Origin: Ptychodera flava
Taxonomy: Eukaryota; Hemichordata; Enteropneusta; Ptychoderidae
Length of the DNA stretch: 64,000 bases
Direction: 5' to 3'
Assembly (NCBI RefSeq): GCF_041260155.1
Contig: NC_091932.1
Coordinates: forward strand, 12,826,441-12,890,440
The position numbers and the translations under genes were made by a program. This document shows positions 52,918 through 62,399 of this stretch, one piece after another (position 1 is the first letter of the stretch; the number at the start of each line of letters is the position of its first letter). The notes beneath the pieces are model-generated. The model was not told the DNA's origin, did no database searches, and was given only the letters and a program-made list of their open reading frames with translations.

Positions 52918-53886
52918 AAGACTTTCGTCTTGCTCCACCTTCAACGCCGATGTGTGGCGCTCTGATGAGAAATTATACATCGCTGTCACATTACTGAGCA
53001 TAACAAATGTTCATAAATAATTCCACTTCATATCAGACATAGATGCTTTGCTTTCCTGTAGGAAAATGTATGTCCACAATTATTTGACATAATCTCTGAT
53101 GTGCATACTTGGATTTTAGATACATGCATAAATTTTAGTGCATGTTAAATATATATATATGGTACCCTCTCATTCTTTGTTTACGCAAATGAGATGAATC
53201 ACGACAGTTTGCCGAAGTGTGGCTCAAGATGTAATCTCGCTGAGAGCACTAAAGTATAGCTGCTCTTTATCATGATCTTACCGAGATCGTTACATATGTC
53301 GTCAACTTGAAAGTCGAATTCATTGTCACATACAGGCTCCCAATCTCCATCGCTATATACTTCCACGATGCCTTCAAAGGGTGTTTCCCCATAGAGTAGT
53401 CTGAACTTCAGATCTTGACCTGTGTGTTAAAAACACAAGAAACATTTCCCTGGAGTAATATGATTGCTGTAGTTATCTGATGCTGTATGATTCACCTGCC
53501 TTTTCAGATAATTTTGACATCTTTTAGCGTAGTATTCAATTGCAGAAAACAGCTGCTTACGATTAATTCATATGCTTCTTTCGTTTAGCATATGGTAATT
53601 TTCAGTTCGACTCGTAAACAGAGGCCTTTGCATTTAAGTTTACAATGTAATTGATTTCCGTGGTTTACACAGCTTTTTTTACCTACGTGAATTTGGACCA
53701 ACAGATTAGGATATTTACCATTTGAGTTCAAATAGGTGCTACGTTCAACGAAGGCAATCACAAGAGACTGAATGAACAAGTACATGAACATGCGACTGAC
53801 GGTAGTAGCTTACCGATGACAATCGTCGGGTCGCTCGTGAAAGTCAGGAAGGTAACGATGTGTACGTAGTAGCTCGGGATTTTCAT
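47223..53886 (-). CDS. Gene A: SRCR-WSC-CUB type I membrane receptor
   Basis: Eight exons can be joined on the minus strand: 53814-53886, 53282-53419, 52684-52782, 51229-51516, 50416-50769, 49702-50061, 49062-49149 and 47527-47797. All junctions have GT and AG ends and matching phases (1-1 except the TM exon, 1-2). The joined frame is 1671 nt, 556 residues. Order: signal peptide, short SRCR-like domain, WSC domain with eight cysteines, CUB domain, Ser/Thr/Pro-rich stalk, one TM helix, cytoplasmic tail. WSC plus CUB followed by a TM helix is known from Kremen, but Kremen starts with a kringle and here an SRCR-like module takes that place. The tail ends early by a frameshift; two NxxY modules of the type seen in genes B-D follow in another frame down to 47297. 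A possible AATAAA lies at 47223-47228. Function is not known; cell-surface recognition is inferred. Confidence 0.8.
47297..47797 (-). CDS. Gene A exon 8, cytoplasmic tail (frame interrupted)
   Basis: The tail starts FNSRRAKRQTQND and runs in one frame to a TAA at 47527-47529. The adjoining frame is open from about 47557 to a stop at 47297 and encodes YIYEHVTCEMSDG, then FVDNIAYESA and FVENVAYESIDT. These are the NxxY modules repeated in the tails of genes B-D, so the second frame is almost certainly the original end. A one-base indel between 47530 and 47557 explains it: a true frameshift, an allele, or an assembly error. As written the protein loses both modules. VAYESI also fits an ITIM-like V-x-Y-x-x-I. 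Confidence 0.7.
47798..49061 (-). other. Gene A intron between TM and tail exons
   Basis: No coding signal and no clear match to the other genes' introns. Confidence 0.5.
49062..49149 (-). CDS. Gene A exon 7, transmembrane helix
   Basis: Phase 1-2 exon of 88 nt. It encodes IIVGGVLGAIAFIVVIVIL and then VWMFMWYGRR, a glycine-led hydrophobic helix followed by a stop-transfer basic pair. The same exon layout (about 82-88 nt, phase 1-2) is used in genes B, C and D, which supports common descent of the membrane-proximal part. Confidence 0.85.
49702..50061 (-). CDS. Gene A exon 6, Ser/Thr/Pro-rich stalk
   Basis: Phase 1-1 exon of 120 codons, rich in Thr, Ser, Arg and Pro (for example TRIETTRSGTTKIRTTPLTP). 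Low complexity and position before the TM helix suggest an O-glycosylated, mucin-like stalk. Acceptor TTTACAG, donor GTAGCA. Confidence 0.75.
50416..50769 (-). CDS. Gene A exon 5, CUB domain
   Basis: Phase 1-1 exon of 118 codons covering a whole CUB domain: ACGVTF, then SPGFPGNYSTGVNCLW, a central DLWDGDAITF strand, and LTVRFVSG...ALGFAIFYE at the end. The first disulfide pair (C in CGV and C in NCLW) is present. The usual second pair is not; a single extra cysteine sits in EDHCVI. CUB domains mediate extracellular protein binding. Confidence 0.85.
51229..51516 (-). CDS. Gene A exon 4, WSC domain
   Basis: Phase 1-1 exon of 96 codons that holds one complete WSC domain. It opens YYIGCYKRIMGSGF, has VEKCIRQC, GKCRCGDD, DKCDLLCG and DQICGK, and so shows the eight cysteines typical of WSC modules. 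WSC domains are thought to bind carbohydrate; in Kremen the domain sits between kringle and CUB. The donor used here is GTAGGT after TACTCAA, which keeps phase 1 for the CUB exon. Confidence 0.8.
51517..52683 (-). other. Gene A intron between SRCR and WSC exons
   Basis: AT-rich, no coding signal. The flanking exons join in phase, so no missing exon is required here. Confidence 0.5.
52684..52782 (-). CDS. Gene A exon 3, SRCR domain second half (short)
   Basis: Phase 1-1 exon of 33 codons with two cysteines, SLCDGG and LGIRCN, fitting the end of an SRCR fold. The whole SRCR is only about 79 residues with four cysteines, against about 100 residues with six or eight in typical members, so the middle loop and one disulfide appear to be missing. 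Donor is GTGAGT. A (CT)n tract lies about 75 nt upstream of the acceptor. Confidence 0.65.
52858..52915. repeat. (GA)n microsatellite in gene A intron
   Basis: About 29 GA units upstream (coding sense) of the second SRCR exon. Confidence 0.95.
53282..53419 (-). CDS. Gene A exon 2, SRCR domain first half
   Basis: Phase 1-1 exon of 46 codons. The translation contains GIVEVYSDGDWEPVCDN and DDICNDLG, matching the SRCR signature (G-x-V-E-V, W-x-x-V-C-D, x-x-C-x-x-L-G). It is flanked by an acceptor ending in ACACAG and a GTAAGA donor. SRCR domains are extracellular ligand-binding modules, common in scavenger receptors. Confidence 0.75.
53814..53886 (-). CDS. Gene A exon 1, signal peptide
   Basis: The exon opens with ATG at 53886 and encodes MKIPSYYVHIVTFLTFTS and a few more residues, a short basic start followed by a hydrophobic stretch, as in a signal peptide. 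It ends in phase 1 before a GTAAGC donor. I chose this ATG because it is the first codon of a frame that joins in phase to the SRCR exon. Further untranslated exons upstream are possible but not shown. Confidence 0.65.
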
Positions 53887-56800
53887 CTCGGTCCGTATCG
53901 ACAGTGAGTCCCACAGTGATATCTGTTTGCAGTTCAGAGCAACGACAACACCACTTTCAAGGTTATTTCCGCGTTACTTCCTCATCTAATTTTAGACACT
54001 AAGCTTCATATGCATGTCAATTGAAAACAAGTCAATTCTGCTTATAGGTAAGACTCGGTTATATTGATACGGTAATGTGCTTTTACTAAAATGCTCACTC
54101 GGTATGTAGACTTGGTTCAAGTCTGTGATTTGTGAATGTTTGAGTAGGGTGGACGCGCAGACTCAAATGTTACGTGTTCAATCGCTAGGAAAACCTGGCC
54201 TGGGCTACCAAATTCCAAAGATTTGTATGAAACAGGAGAGACACAAGAGAAACTATTCCAAATGATTTGTAACAATTCACCGACTTGAACCTAGTCTAAC
54301 TCCTATGGGATACCGGCAGGTCTTTGATATGTAACATACCTTGACACGAAAATTGACTTGAGAAAAAAATACAGATACAAACAGCATTGTTGAAATTCAT
54401 TGACGTCACATTGGACTTTGGCATGATATTTTTCCATGAGCAGATGATGACTCGGCGAAGTGTTTTTCAATATCTCTCATCACGGTGGGTCTTCGCTACA
54501 CTGTAATCACCTACCTGCAGGTATGCAAGTGGTTTGAACACGACATAACCTTGTGAGTGATATTGAATCTGAAAACACACAAACACAAAGTTCTCTCCAC
54601 GATGGTCGACGAAATGCAGAAATTGTAGGGAGAAGGATGTTATATAATGTAAGCCCTCTAAAGGACACAAGATAAGACTTTTTTCAAGTCGATGAATAAA
54701 AAGAGAAGTCGCTAAAAAGCCTATGGTATATCTTTTATCGACAAGCCTGTTCATCAGAAGATGTCGGCGAACGCGCAGGAGTGCAGTCTGCGCAGTAGGG
54801 CTTAACGTGATCCTGAGTTACTCCAAAATTCATTACGACCCCCTTGTCTCGTTTACACCTCACTCACGTATTTCCACGTTAACGATCATCGATACAAGAG
54901 ATAGGATCTAAACGATGACTGACGTCACGTGGAAGGAATGTGCCAACATTATACATAATTAATTCCAGGTGCGTTTAACCTTGGTGAAACAATCCTGGAA
55001 AAATTCATTTTAGTCGTTAAACCCTGTTAGCTATACATTACAATTGCTTGTTGTAATTGTTTCCTTGTATTACTGATACCTACGTAAATGTTTTGACTTA
55101 GGTATAAAAAAACAACACTTTGTACATATTCGCAGTAACTTGTTTGAAGACGAAATCTGTCTATGCTGGCTATTTTGAAAAGCAATTGCCTCTTAAAAAT
55201 CTACCGTACAGGGACTCATCAAGTCATCCATTCAACAGCGCCCCCATACATCAGATCTGGGTACCCAAGGTTGTAATAAAATTCGGTGAGGATAGAAGTA
55301 CTTGTTTGTAAATCAGCACAATTTCTCTTGATGCAAGATAACCGCGGATAGTGAAGTTGCTTCACTATTGACGAGTCGTGACATAATCAAAGTGATATTA
55401 ACGTTCATTTAGATATTGAAGCGACTGCCCCGCCCCATTCCTCATTCCGCGGCTTATTTCGGAGGAACATGACTACCTTCGACCCCCGTAGAACTTTCTG
55501 GAGGAACTAATTAGACATGATAGAATCTTATTGAATGGTTTCATAGAATATAGACACCTACCTCTATTGTGCTTGCTCAGGGATATCCGCATACGCAGTG
55601 AATACAAACTACAATTCGGTTACGCAACTGTTTCACTTCATCGGGCTCCAGTCTAGATAAGCTGCGCAATGACCCCGGTGTCGTGTCAGAGAAGTGAGAA
55701 GAAGCTCGTTGTCGCATTATTCGAATGAAGTTTATGAGGGGGAAGGACAGTTGGTCATAGACGACATATCCGTTGACGAAATGATTTCATATTAACATAA
55801 AAAGGACAGAGGAAAAGCTGCGAGTTTAGTCGCCAAAATATCATTCCTATCATTCGAGTAAATTCGAATGTCTATGGTGCATGCTGCCCCCAAACTTCAG
55901 TGGATAGTGTATACCGAAACTTCGGAGAGACTGTAGACTAAATAATTGCAAACGTTTAACATTCGCGCTATTTTTCTTTTTAAGTTCCCCGAGACGGCTA
56001 AACCAGCAGTATTGTTGCACGGGTGGAGTTGAAGAACTCGATACAAACTTGAAATCGTTCAATAATCGAATGGCTTCTCTTCGTGTGTACGTCACCGATG
56101 AGATGAAATGGCAGCGTAAGACATAATTTATAGTATCAAAAATATTTCATCCAGCATTCCACGGGGTTCAGTCCAAGCCACTTATGGTGTGTGTTTCAGT
56201 GTCGTGTTGTCAACACAAGCCAGCTTTTCAAGCGTTACCATTGAATCATGATGGCGATCGTCCAAATTCAAATCTATGCCGTATGCGTAGTTTTCATGCT
56301 TTTCTGGAAGAAACTACAAACAGCGATTGAATCCCCTTGATGTTGTCATGGCAAAGGAAAAGGGTCATTTTAACGCCTTGTTTTTCTTTCACTCGGCGAC
56401 CTTTCCGAACGTTGAAGATTTGATATATGTATCATCGAACAAACAATATATCATCTTGTATGGTTGAAATATGTGCACAAGATCGTGAACATAGGAAAAT
56501 AGTACACTTCACTTCATCGTGATATTTTAGAGCGCATGTAGCCTTTCATCTTTTGATGATAATGAGCGTTTTTGTCTTGTATTTAAAGAGCAAGTTCTTT
56601 TTCCACCCCAAGGCATGTTGTAACACCCACTATTCACATTGTCAACATAGCGTGTGTACGCGTAATGGGCGCTGTTATTGTTGACATTTGAATTGTACAA
56701 TTGTCAACCATAACACTCATTCTCTTATCAAAGTTCAGCAGGAACGTTCAGGCTTATTAAACTTGAACAAGATCAGATACGTCACACAACTTTAAAACGC

Positions 56801-57458
56801 CCTCAGCCGTCAACGTCGTGAAAGGTTTCAAAGTTTGCTAGTAGTGTTCGCACATTATTACTATATTTGTTTTATTTTTTTCGCACAATGATATGGCAAC
56901 GAAATGCAGCTGCCACAAACTGACAATAAAAATGACAAAGTTGTCTCTAACTTGACAGCTTGCCGTAACTCTAGCTCTCTGCCTAGATTAAGCTCAGATC
57001 CTCGGAACAATGTTATAAATATTTAAATATTGTCATGTTAAAGCACAAATTCATCTCAATACTCTCAAATCAATGCATTTATGATAGAATACCATACTAC
57101 TTACAAAAACGATATGTTTCTTGCAATTCCTTTTAATGAAACAATACAAACAAGGCAGTATTGCTGAAGGCAATGAGTACTTGGGCCATGATAGAGTATT
57201 TTTGAGGACAATATATACTACTATTCAAATATGGTCTTGAATTTCCTCCTGTCAATTAGGCATTTGATTAACTGATTATTTAAACGAAGCAATGGCATGA
57301 CAACGGCAAAATATGTCTAGCAACTTTTGTGGAGTTTGAGGCAGGGGTTCTTTATTTATAGTGGAAATTGCTTAAACTCCTTAAATATTCAAATTACAGC
57401 AAATTTCTTTTGTTCTCGATGATAGATGTCTAATATTTAGATGGGCATATTTAGATTT
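53887..57458. other. 5' flank of gene A, no gene recognised
   Basis: Only short frames. A minus-strand stretch at 54.52-54.58 kb lies between a TTTTCAG and a GTAGGTGA and could be a 5' untranslated exon of gene A, but nothing confirms it. Confidence 0.4.
54108..54297. mobile_element. 190-bp element with 16-bp terminal inverted repeats
   Basis: AGACTTGGTTCAAGTC on the left and GACTTGAACCTAGTCT on the right are reverse complements at 15 of 16 bases. A partial copy is at 105-262. Size and structure fit a MITE. Confidence 0.65.
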
Positions 57459-58365
57459 CTACCCTATAGTTATCCCTATATACCAAAATCGGACATCCAG
57501 CTCTATTGGCTTGCTCAGAATTAGATATGCGCATAATTAATGAGGTACAATATGTGGTGTCATAAGGTGTCCCCATCATACCAAATATGAAGGGTGTAGC
57601 ACTTGTGGTTACTGAGTTGTGGACAAATATATATATTTGAGGTCAAAGGTCATTGAGGTCACGTGACATTTTGTCAAAATAATTGTATTGCTAAGTTATT
57701 CCTATATACCAAAAATCAGACCTCTAGCTCTATTGGCTCGCTCAAAATTAGATATGCGCATAATTAATGAGGTACAATATGTGGTGTCATAAGGTGTCTT
57801 ATCATACCAAATATGAAGGATGTAGCACTTGTGGTTACTGAGTTGTGGACAAATATATATATTTGAGGTCAAAGGTCATTGAGGTCACGTCACATTTTGT
57901 CATAATAATTGTATTGCTAAGTTATTCCTATATACCAAAAATCAGACCTCTAGCTCTATTGGCTCGCTCAAAATTAGATATGCGCATAATTAATGAGGTA
58001 CAATATGTGGTGTCATAAGGTGTCCTATCATACCAAATATGAAGGGTGTAGCACTTGTGGTTACTGAGTTGTGGACAAATATGTATATTTGAGTCAAAGG
58101 TCATTGAGGTCACGTGACGTTTTGTCAAACAAATTATATTGTTAACTTATCCCTATATACCAAAATCAGACCTCTAGCTCTATTGGCTCGCTCAAAATTA
58201 GATATGCACATAATTAATGGGGTACAATATGTGGCGTCATAAGGTGTCCCATCATACCAAATATGAAAGGTTTAGCACTTGTGGTTACTGAGTTATGGAC
58301 AATAATGTATATTTGAGGTCAAGGTCACCAAGGTCACATGATATTTGTCAAAATCATGAGGGAAA
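57459..58365. repeat. Four tandem copies of a 226-bp unit
   Basis: Units anchored at TACC near 57481, 57707, 57933 and 58158 (spacing 226, 226, 225). Each has TCTAGCTCTATTGGCT, GCGCATAATTAATGAGGTAC and GGTCATTGAGGTCACGT. Copies are very alike, so the array is young. No frame runs through it. Confidence 0.9.
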
Positions 58366-58834
58366 ATGCCGAGAGAGTTTGACCGGTTAAGAAGGGCTTG
58401 ACTACGCAGTTTCTGCGTAGTGAAGCGTCATTACGTATTCATGGTGACCTCTGGCCAGCTGTCAATATCTTTGGGGGCTTTTGTCTTTTGGCCTGCTTTG
58501 CATATGCGTCGTTGGACACGACCTGCCAATCACCCAGGTAGTCAATTAAACTATTAATTGACTGTTTACCGACCCAATTAACACTATCCAGCAGTATCAG
58601 TCATATTTTAATCGCGTGGCCCGGGTGGGCACAACGTAGGAACGCGTGTATTTCTATGTGTACGTTTCACTTATGGTGTTGTTTGTACCATGGAGGTAGG
58701 AATGTTTGTACCATCGTGCGTTTGAAGTAAGCTTACTTGTTTAACCTACAGCATTACCTTCAGGTGACAGGCTTACTATTAATGTTCAGTATCATTGCAC
58801 CGAGTTCTGCCCACGGTGAAAACCACCTGTTTTG

Positions 58835-58862
58835 CCACGGTCCCTCTGTGGAGGGACCGTGG
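58835..58862. repeat. Perfect hairpin, 12-bp arms
   Basis: CCACGGTCCCTC, loop TGTG, then the exact reverse complement. Half of it recurs near 37.29 and 30.35 kb, which suggests the end of a dispersed repeat. Confidence 0.7.
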
Positions 58863-59247
58863 TTTTGCCTACTAATTACTGCCCGTCGCTGCCCGTCCTG
58901 AATGTAGCCTATCTATAGCTACAGTAATCAGTCAATATATAATACCCCGCGCCTTATAATTTTTATATAAACCACAGTCTCTCTATCCACGAGGGACTGT
59001 GTATAAACTTATAAAATCATAGTCCGTGCCGTAAAATTGTTGACTTTCGATGCGATATACAGGTTGATCGTTGAATCGCACCGGCGCATCCATATTTACT
59101 TGCCCATAAGTTTACTACTCTGTAAAGGGTGGGTAGATGGAATTCCTGGGCCAAAAATGAACACCGGGGCGAAACTTTTTGTGAACCCATGTGAAAACAT
59201 AAATCATTTATCAGTTTTGATATATACTCCTAAATTGTAAGTTTGAT

Positions 59248-59265
59248 CATGGAGGTACCTCCATG
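59248..59265. repeat. Perfect 18-bp palindrome
   Basis: CATGGAGGTACCTCCATG, flanked by TGATCA-type sequence on both sides that extends the symmetry. Confidence 0.7.
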
Positions 59266-59280
59266 GTTTGATCAAAATCG

Positions 59281-60440
59281 AGACCACATTCAAGGGCTAT
59301 GCAGACTGTCCATGTACGCACACACAGTGACAAGAAGCGGCAAACACCTACTTACCAAGCACATCGAATCGGCGAAAAGAAGCATAAAAAAGCTATAGGC
59401 TCATCGCCAAAACAAACGCGCCAAGCGCTAACAAAAACCCATACCAAGCGGCCCTTTTCAGGGCCACCAAACACTCCAAAAAGAGAACTACCAAAAAAAA
59501 CCCCCCATAAAATGACATAGAACACACAAACACTTAAAAGAAATAACAAAAATCGTACATATAAAAATAACGTGACAGAAAAAATGGCCGTGGAAATAAA
59601 TCAGCTATTTCCAAAGAAAAGCCGACAACAACATGAAATTCAACAACAACCTATCATCGCTCAAACTATGAAACTCCGAAAAATAGTACTAGGCAAAGGC
59701 CTTAAAATTAATTCGGACGCCAACAAAAAACCAAACAGAATAAAACCACCTCAGGATTTCAACAAATAAAGTCGTAAAATGTGACTACGCTACATCGTGA
59801 GACACAAACAATCGCAACAACACAAATTCAAAGAAAAGTCAAATTGGGCTCCACAAACAACAAACACCAAAAACTTGAAAGCTATCTGAAGCTGCTAAAC
59901 TCGCACTTCTAGAGATACCCTTTCAAACAAGGAAACAAAACATGTCGCGTGCTAAAGAATCGCGATAAACCAGCTTGCAAACAATAGACAAATTTCGGGA
60001 AAAAAACCCTCGACAAGGTCGGGTTTTCGTCATTGTCAACACAAACGATTACGTACTCGAATGCGAAAGGCAATTACGCAACACTCAGTATTATACACAA
60101 CAAGCCAGAACAAACAGTAAACAAAGTAAACGAACTATGAATCAAAATGTACGAGAACAAGCACATCAACCAGGATACTTGTGAGTATCTTGATCCAATA
60201 AACATAAAATCCGTACCCCCAGTGGTACTTATTGCCTAAAAATTCACAAACCTCCGCAAAAATCTAAAAGACACACCAGTCAAAACAAATTTACCGAAGT
60301 AAAGAAACATAGAACAAACAAACCGAACCACCAAACGGACTCACAACGTGACCAAAAATTAATATACTTGCCTCGCTAATCGAAAAGCAAGACCACTAAA
60401 ATGCATTAAAATAAATTTTCACAAACACAAACTAAGGAAA
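59281..60440. other. T-poor, A/C-rich block without recognised gene
   Basis: For more than 1 kb the plus strand is strongly short of T and rich in A and C, in contrast to both sides. Frames are short and give low-complexity Lys/Gln/Asn/Thr peptides; none is recognised. The histone-type stem-loop lies inside. Confidence 0.5.
59450..59469 (+). promoter_or_regulatory. Histone-type mRNA 3' stem-loop, orphan
   Basis: GGCCCTTTTCAGGGCC forms a 6-bp stem with a TTTC loop and is followed by ACCA. This is the form of the conserved replication-dependent histone mRNA 3' end bound by SLBP. A purine run AAAAAGAGAA about 10 nt downstream resembles the histone downstream element that pairs with U7 snRNA. 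I find no histone coding sequence upstream on the plus strand, so it is a relic, belongs to an unrecognised small gene, or is chance. Confidence 0.5.
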
Positions 60441-61277
60441 GAATCTACACCGCGACTGATGAGAAACCACACCCGGGTTTCGAAACGCAAGCGTCAAAGG
60501 GCGACTCTATCAACTTTTGTAACAACATAGGTCCGGCTGCGTCTCGCCATAAGCTTTCCCCACACAAACAAACATTACCGTACACACTAATCCAAACTTC
60601 TCTACAAATATCCAAAGCGAAACAAACATTTTTATTAACACACACAATCGGATAAGAATGTAGGAACACATTTTCGAAACGAATCAAACACAAACTCGAC
60701 ACAAAAACATTTAGGATAGTTAGATGGGGAGCCTCTTTCACATTTTTTACATCTCGCTATACTGTCTATGATTCTAAAAATAAAGTCATCTGCCACTTTT
60801 TCTGTATACGCGGTTTGGCAAAACTCATCTCTTCAATCGAAAGTCGGGCGATTTCATGGTTCTTTGGGGTACGTCGAGCTTAAGGAATGTGGTTATATTC
60901 GCGATGTTTTATTCGAAATTATTTATTTCTTCTAGGGCAAATGCACGTAATTCATGCTGTTGGAAATACTGGCCGCTCATAAACAAGACAATAAACTCGA
61001 TATCTGTGCATCTTTACTTTTATTGTCAAAGTACCATCGACACCCAAAAAAACCCAAATGGTTCAGTCCACGCGTGGGTTCAGTCCAGGTATTTGCAACG
61101 CCAGTCACCTAGGCGACGGTAATCCGCACCACTTATCACCACCGGGAAGGTACTCCTCCCCTATACCACTGGCGATCCCACCCTCAAGGCACTGCGTCAT
61201 TCGACCAAGCATTGTTATTGTAATTTCCTGCATAAATTAACAGCGAGGTCAACCGGTCAAACTCTCTCGGGATTTTC

Positions 61278-61708
61278 TGGCATGGTCTGAGATATCTGCG
61301 TGAACCGATGGACTCACTGATGGACTCACGGACGGATATGACCCAATCTATAAGCCCCCTGGACTTTATCCGTGGGGACAAAAAACTGTGTCACTGCATC
61401 CTTTTAGCAATATGAATACGATGAGAAACTAAATTTTATTTTTCTTGGCCTTATACATGGGAGTCTATGGAGAACTGCCTTATACATGGGAGTCTATGGA
61501 GGTGTAAACTAAAAAGTCCTCTAACACGGCCAAATTCGATCGCATTGTGAAACAAATCGACGTGCATCTGTATGGGGTTGGGTACTATTCTTGTGCAAAG
61601 TTTGAAAGAAATTGACCAGGGCATGTCTGAGATATCTGCGTGAACGGACGGACGGACGGACTGACATGACCAAACCTATAACTCCCCCAGGACTTCGTCC
61701 GTGGGCAC
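61278..61708. repeat. Two copies of a dispersed repeat
   Basis: TCTGAGATATCTGCGTGAAC opens both 61288-61380 and 61625-61708, each ending in a GACTT-TCCGTGGG-like block; the second has a (GGAC)n run. Between them TTATACATGGGAGTCTATGG is repeated 30 bp apart. Confidence 0.6.
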
Positions 61709-62062
61709 TTAAAACAACGCAACAGTTATTACAGCTACACTGGCGGTAGGTTCATATCCAGAGCCCCGTACGGTCTGCCGCCGTCGCTTGAAAACAATCT
61801 CATAAACCTGGCCATATGGGCAACTGTGTATGGGCAGCTGGATGCTTGACTTCCCGGAGAAGGCGAGCTGTCACGTTCAAGCTCAGGATTATTTGTCGAT
61901 CAAATTTCAGTAAATTTACCTTACCTAGATGAATTTTGTCTATAGGTTGAATTTCGCCGAAGTTTGACAAATTGCATCGATTTTTCAGGTTCATATCCGA
62001 CATTTTTGAGTTTTGAGTGCAGACAGAAATAAGTTTTGAGGCAACATGGCTGCGACCCCATG

Positions 62063-62395
62063 TTGACCCCTAGCCCTGCGTACGATGCTATGTGCTACAG
62101 CTAACACACAGCATCGTACGCAGGGCTAGCGAGAGAGTTGCCGACATCGACGGTTATTTACGAGAAGTGAATAAAAGACTGTCATTTTTGGAAGCGATCG
62201 AGTAGCTGAGGTAGGCTGGGATAGGACTTGGGCCCAAGAACGCTGAATTTCGGCAGTAATTTGGCTTTTTACGTCAAGTCCCAAATGGATTTGAAGTCAC
62301 CGACCCTACGTACGGGTCTTTGCAGGGCTGTGGTGAGCGGGGCGATTAGCTGTAGCGGAACACACAGCATCGTACGCAGGGCTAGTTGACCCCAA
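62063..62395. mobile_element. 330-bp inverted-repeat element with internal hairpin
   Basis: TAGCCCTGCGTACGATGCTA occurs at 62071, its inverse at 62109-62128 (a 24-nt-arm hairpin with one mismatch), and again as inverse at about 62364-62383. The outer arms also share TTGACCCC and the TTAGCTGTAGC block, so the whole is a small fold-back element. Confidence 0.65.
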
Positions 62396-62399
62396 GTGA

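Noticed and set aside
54467-54754. Minus-strand frame of 95 codons upstream of gene A
   Set aside because: No recognisable domain and no phase-1 link to gene A; a 5' untranslated exon is possible but not supported.
60445-60741. Minus-strand frame of 98 codons in the T-poor region
   Set aside because: Skewed composition explains the open frame; no domain, no splice support.
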